Shown: piece after piece, positions 34,651 to 37,351 of the stretch
Layout of the letters: the number at the start of each line of letters is the position of its first letter
Position numbering within the stretch: position 1 is the stretch's first letter
The notes under the pieces: generated by a model
What the model was told of the DNA's origin: nothing
The model's database searches: none
What the model saw: the letters and a program-made list of their open reading frames with translations, nothing else
NCBI GenBank assembly: GCA_027038295.1
Contig: JALVXD010000172.1
Coordinates: 1-37,351 of the forward strand
Reading direction: 5' to 3'
Length of the DNA stretch: 37,351 nucleotides
Source: Campylobacteraceae bacterium
GTDB taxonomy: Bacteria > Campylobacterota > Campylobacteria > Campylobacterales > Sulfurovaceae
Made by a program: the position numbers and the translations under genes

Positions 34651-35295
34651 TTATTGTGAAGCTTTTTTTAAAAAAAGCTTCAAAGATTTTTTAGATTTAT
34701 AATTCATCTTATACTCAATATGCTCCAAGTACCAAAGGAGCTGTTTGGGTGTAATATCTCTTTTTTTTGCCTCTTTTTTTAAGATATATTGAGGTACTTT
34801 ATGAGGCGTATGCATAAACTTTTTAGCCATTTTTTGAATAGACTCTCCATAACAGTTGTAACATAGTCTAGCAAATACAAAAGGTAAATTGGTCTCTTTG
34901 TGCCACTCTGTAGCCAAATCAATACCCTCTCCTCCATTTAAATAGTAGGTTAAAGCCTTATCTCCAATAATAACTTCTCCTTTTAAATTTAAAACTTCTG
35001 CTAAACGATTGGAAGTGGCTGATTCATTATCTACTTTATCCTCTCCCTCTATAACAAAAACTGAATAGACAGCTCTATTGGCAATAATACCTAAATCTGT
35101 GCAGTGATAGTTAGGAGACTCTATGCTGGAGATAAATGCTCCATTGATATGTCGTGACTTAAGAGCTTTGTTGATTTGACTAGGGACATTTTTTCTATAG
35201 TTAAGTGCCATTTTGGTACCTGAATGTTTAATGTAACGCTTCATAAAAACTTGAAAAGGTAAAAGATTGAGGTAGCTAATGGAACCAAATATCAC
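34651..35295 (-). CDS. mqnA: Chorismate dehydratase MqnA homologue
   Basis: MqnA removes water from chorismate to give 3-enolpyruvylbenzoate, the first step of the futalosine route to menaquinone used by Campylobacterota. The 214 residues begin MIFGSISYLNLLPFQVFM, the family N-terminus. NGAFISSIES, then IIGDKALTYYLNGGEGIDLA and EWHKETNLPFVFARLCYN resemble its periplasmic-binding-protein-like fold. The start codon is GTG at 35293-35295, preceded at 6 nt by AGGAGT, and an extended -10 element lies upstream. The gene diverges from moaD. The rest of the pathway is not in the window. The family is clear; enzymatic activity is inferred. Confidence 0.8.
   Translation of the reverse strand: MIFGSISYLNLLPFQVFMKRYIKHSGTKMALNYRKNVPSQINKALKSRHINGAFISSIESPNYHCTDLGIIANRAVYSVFVIEGEDKVDNESATSNRLAEVLNLKGEVIIGDKALTYYLNGGEGIDLATEWHKETNLPFVFARLCYNCYGESIQKMAKKFMHTPHKVPQYILKKEAKKRDITPKQLLWYLEHIEYKMNYKSKKSLKLFLKKASQ
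34657..34692 (+). terminator. Terminator after the second giant gene, inside the mqnA 3' end
   Basis: TGAAGCTTTTTTT (34657-34669) and AAAAAAAGCTTCA (34670-34682) form a perfect 26-bp palindrome, followed by TTTTTT at 34687-34692. It serves the plus-strand gene that stops at 34643, and it also encodes the last codons of the convergent mqnA homologue. Confidence 0.8.
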
Positions 35296-35327
35296 ACTTA
35301 TACTCCTGAATGAAAAATTTAAGCATG

Positions 35328-35333
35328 ATTATA
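35328..35333 (-). promoter_or_regulatory. Extended -10 element for mqnA
   Basis: The minus strand reads TGATATAAT, a TGn-extended -10, 32 nt upstream of the GTG start. It lies 12 bp from the oppositely oriented TATAAT of moaD, so the two promoters overlap. Confidence 0.55.
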
Positions 35334-35345
35334 TCAAACAACTTT

Positions 35346-35351
35346 TATAAT
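35346..35351 (+). promoter_or_regulatory. -10 element for moaD-moaE-moeA
   Basis: TATAAT lies 30 nt before the moaD ATG with no good -35 box. Its upstream recognition region overlaps the -10 of the divergent mqnA gene. Confidence 0.5.
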
Positions 35352-35381
35352 CGAAACAATTTTTAGAAAAAGGTATTAGAA

Positions 35382-35603
35382 ATGGTTATAGTGGAATTTT
35401 TAGGTCCCATAGGTGAAGAGTCTTTAGAGTTAGAAGCTAAAACACTTCATGATGTAGCAGAGCAACTACAAAAAATAGATACCATCAGTGCATGGCTAGC
35501 TAAATGTGCTGTAGCTGTTAATGACCAGATGACAAGTGATTTATCTATGGAACTTAAGAGTGGTGATAGAGTCTCTATTTTACCTCCAGTATGTGGGGGC
35601 TAA
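35382..35603 (+). CDS. moaD: Molybdopterin synthase small (sulfur carrier) subunit
   Basis: MoaD is the ubiquitin-like protein that carries sulfur as a C-terminal thiocarboxylate to molybdopterin synthase. The 73 residues form a beta-grasp protein (MVIVEFLGPIGEESLELEAK at the N-terminus, then LKSGDRVSILPPVCGG). The sequence ends in the required Gly-Gly, the site of adenylation and sulfuration. The ATG is preceded by AAAGG. moaE starts 4 nt after its stop, consistent with the two forming one heterotetrameric enzyme. Confidence 0.93.
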   Translation: MVIVEFLGPIGEESLELEAKTLHDVAEQLQKIDTISAWLAKCAVAVNDQMTSDLSMELKSGDRVSILPPVCGG

Positions 35604-35607
35604 GGTA

Positions 35608-36042
35608 GTGGAATTATATCAAGGTTCATTAGATGTAGAACAAATTTTTTCAAAGTGGTTACATGAAGAGGCAGCGTCCAACTATGGAGCATACATTCCT
35701 TTTGTAGGAACCATTCGAGCAGAAGATGGTATTGAAGCTTTGAGTTTTGATATTTATGAACCTGTGTTAGAGGCGTGGTTTAACTCTTGGGTTGAAAAGG
35801 CAGAGAAGTTGGGAGCCAAAGTAAAAATGGCACATGCTATTGGTGATGTTCCCGTGCATACATCATCTTATATATCAGCTGTTTTCTCACCAAAAAGAAG
35901 AGTGGCATTAGAACTTATAGATGAGTTTGTAGAAGATTTTAAAGCCAATGCTCCTATTTGGAAATATGATGTAAAAGATGGAAAAAGAATTTATGCAGAA
36001 GATAGAAGTACCCCTATGAGTGGTAGTGGGTTATTGGCGTAG
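35608..36042 (+). CDS. moaE: Molybdopterin synthase catalytic subunit
   Basis: MoaE converts cyclic pyranopterin monophosphate to molybdopterin with sulfur from MoaD. From the GTG at 35608 the protein has 144 residues and begins (M)ELYQGSLDVEQIFSKW. The frame is open further upstream (a possible ATG at 35536), but that would lie inside moaD and has no family support. Motifs are FVGTIRAEDGIEALSFDIYE, then AHAIGDVPVHTSSYISAVFS, and APIWKYDVKDGKRIY. The last places lysines at 119 and 126, the numbers I recall for the E. coli catalytic lysines. A short hairpin directly follows the stop. Confidence 0.94.
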   Translation: MELYQGSLDVEQIFSKWLHEEAASNYGAYIPFVGTIRAEDGIEALSFDIYEPVLEAWFNSWVEKAEKLGAKVKMAHAIGDVPVHTSSYISAVFSPKRRVALELIDEFVEDFKANAPIWKYDVKDGKRIYAEDRSTPMSGSGLLA

Positions 36043-36059
36043 GTTCGGTAGGACCGAAC
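36043..36059 (+). other. Hairpin after moaE
   Basis: GTTCGGT pairs with ACCGAAC around AGG, starting directly after the moaE stop. There is no T-run. It may be an mRNA stability element or a short dispersed repeat; only one copy is in the window. Confidence 0.6.
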
Positions 36060-36096
36060 ATTAAAATTAAATAGAATTAAAAAAAGGAAAAATAGA

Positions 36097-37302
36097 ATGG
36101 CATTTATGCACTTCGATGAGTCTATAGATATAATTAAAAATATCGAGATAGAGAGTTATAAAACACATAAAAAATATTTAACAGATTGTTTGGGCTATGT
36201 TTTGGCAGAAGATATTATTGCTGACCATAACTCACCAGCTTTTCCCACATCAGCTATGGATGGTTATGCAGTAAAACATGAAGATTTAGCATTGGGAAGA
36301 TTAAAAATTTCGAGTATTAACCCAGCAGGTTCTGACTTGGTAGATGAAGTTATTGGGGGGCAGTGCATTAAAACCTTTACAGGTTCACTTATGCCAAAAG
36401 GAGCCGACACTTTAATTCCTATAGAGAATGTAACAGTAGAAGGTGATGAAATTGTTATTAATGAAGAGGTTCCTTTTGGATTTTCAGTAAGAGCAATAGG
36501 TGAAAATTATGCCAATAGACAAAAACTTATAGAAGTAGGGACTAAAATAGACTTTGCAGATATAGGTGTTATGGCAAGTTTAAATGTTGTCTCTCCTTTG
36601 GTCTATGAAAAACCTAGAGTGGCTATCTTGTCAACAGGTTCAGAACTCCTTGAATTAGGAGAGAACCAAACTTCTGATGCACAAATTCGTAGTTCCAACA
36701 ACTATATCTTAGAAGCAATAGTCAAAAAATATGATGGAGAACCTCTACAGTTAGGATGCATATCTGATAATAAAGAGAGTATTTTATCGGCTGTTAAAAA
36801 AGCATTATCTCAAAGCGATATAGTCGTAACTACAGGTGGTGTATCGGTAGGTGATTTTGATTTTGTAAAAGATGTTATTGTAGAACTTGGTTGTGAGGTA
36901 CTCTTTAAAGGAGTACGTGTTAAACCTGGGCAACATATTATGGTAGCAAAAAAAGATGATAAGTTCATTGTGGCACTACCAGGGTTTGCGTACTCTTCTA
37001 CAGTGACAGCATTGCTCTATATGGTGCCACTAATAGCTAAACTTCAAAAAGGTAAGTGCTCTCTACGTATAGTTGAAGCAACACTTCGTTCACCTTTTAA
37101 TAAACGTATTAAGAAGGCAGAATTTACAGCGTGTAACTATAGTTTAGAAGAAGGGAGTTATTTTGTTGATTTTAATGGTAAGAAAGCTGGTTCTTCTGCT
37201 ATTTTAACCAATATGTTGGGTTCAACTGCTCTTTTGGTTACTTCAGAAGAAGATACGCCTAACGTAATAGGTGATAAGGTTAAAATTCTTCTTATCGACT
37301 AA
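36097..37302 (+). CDS. moeA: Molybdopterin molybdenumtransferase
   Basis: MoeA inserts molybdate into adenylylated molybdopterin, the final step of basic molybdenum cofactor synthesis. The 401 residues are near the family length. Signatures are PAFPTSAMDGYAVKHEDL, then FTGSLMPKGADTLIPIENV, the nucleotide-binding-like VTTGGVSVGDFDFVKDV, and FKGVRVKPGQHIMVAKK followed by ALPGFAYSS. AAAGGAAAA precedes the ATG at 36097; an in-frame ATG 9 nt later is possible. It is in the same orientation as moaD-moaE, forming a Moco unit. Confidence 0.96.
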   Translation: MAFMHFDESIDIIKNIEIESYKTHKKYLTDCLGYVLAEDIIADHNSPAFPTSAMDGYAVKHEDLALGRLKISSINPAGSDLVDEVIGGQCIKTFTGSLMPKGADTLIPIENVTVEGDEIVINEEVPFGFSVRAIGENYANRQKLIEVGTKIDFADIGVMASLNVVSPLVYEKPRVAILSTGSELLELGENQTSDAQIRSSNNYILEAIVKKYDGEPLQLGCISDNKESILSAVKKALSQSDIVVTTGGVSVGDFDFVKDVIVELGCEVLFKGVRVKPGQHIMVAKKDDKFIVALPGFAYSSTVTALLYMVPLIAKLQKGKCSLRIVEATLRSPFNKRIKKAEFTACNYSLEEGSYFVDFNGKKAGSSAILTNMLGSTALLVTSEEDTPNVIGDKVKILLID

Positions 37303-37326
37303 TCTTAACAGTTTGCATATTGGTAC

Positions 37327-37345
37327 GCACTTTTAAATAAAGTGC
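37327..37345 (+). terminator. Possible terminator after moeA
   Basis: GCACTTT (37327-37333) pairs with AAAGTGC (37339-37345) around TAAAT, 24 nt after the moeA stop. The window ends 6 nt later, so the presence of a T-run cannot be judged. Confidence 0.45.
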
Positions 37346-37351
37346 CAATTC

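Noticed and set aside
35536-35607. Longer N-terminus for moaE starting inside moaD
   Set aside because: The extra 24 residues overlap moaD in another phase and are absent from the family; the GTG at 35608 gives the normal length and catalytic lysine positions.

Overview
The window is a low-GC bacterial chromosome segment. Its ribosomal, EF-Tu and RNA polymerase proteins, together with a futalosine-pathway MqnA homologue, point to a Campylobacterota (Epsilonproteobacteria) member, probably of the Sulfurovum/Sulfurimonas kind. That placement rests on recognising the protein sequences by eye and on gene order, not on a search.

Region 1 (1-1515) holds the 3' half of murE (peptidoglycan synthesis) and a convergent yaaA-family gene; the two overlap by 8 nt.

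Region 2 (1516-19445) is the core information-processing cluster. A consensus sigma-70 promoter drives tRNA-Thr, tRNA-Tyr, tRNA-Gly and tRNA-Thr, followed by tuf, rpmG, tRNA-Trp, secE, nusG, rplK, rplA, rplJ, rplL, rpoB, rpoC, rpsL, rpsG and fusA. These genes supply EF-Tu, EF-G, the ribosomal stalk, the translocon subunit SecE, NusG and both large RNA polymerase subunits. rpoB and rpoC are separate genes overlapping by 1 nt. The spacers are unusually rich in inverted repeats. The most striking are two very long perfect palindromes sharing a 32-bp core between rplA and rplJ, and a pair of hairpins with identical loops but different stems in front of rpoB.

Region 3 (19446-34650) is an accessory cell-surface locus. 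A 1876-residue and a 2761-residue secreted fibrous protein flank a small outer-membrane beta-barrel protein. The first giant has eight SdrD_B-type domains, a region resembling a Gram-positive thioester adhesin domain, and five CshA-like repeats. The second has an SdrD_B domain, six tandem ~230-residue modules and one CshA-like repeat. Both end in the same Cys-x-Cys-x-x-Tyr-Glu-x-Ser motif, then one membrane segment and an Arg-Glu tail. I read this as a C-terminal sorting signal, and it is the best candidate for an undescribed system here.

Region 4 (34651-37351) has an mqnA homologue on the minus strand, divergent from moaD, moaE and moeA (molybdopterin synthase and molybdenum insertion).

No rRNA, CRISPR array, complete insertion sequence or phage gene was seen.
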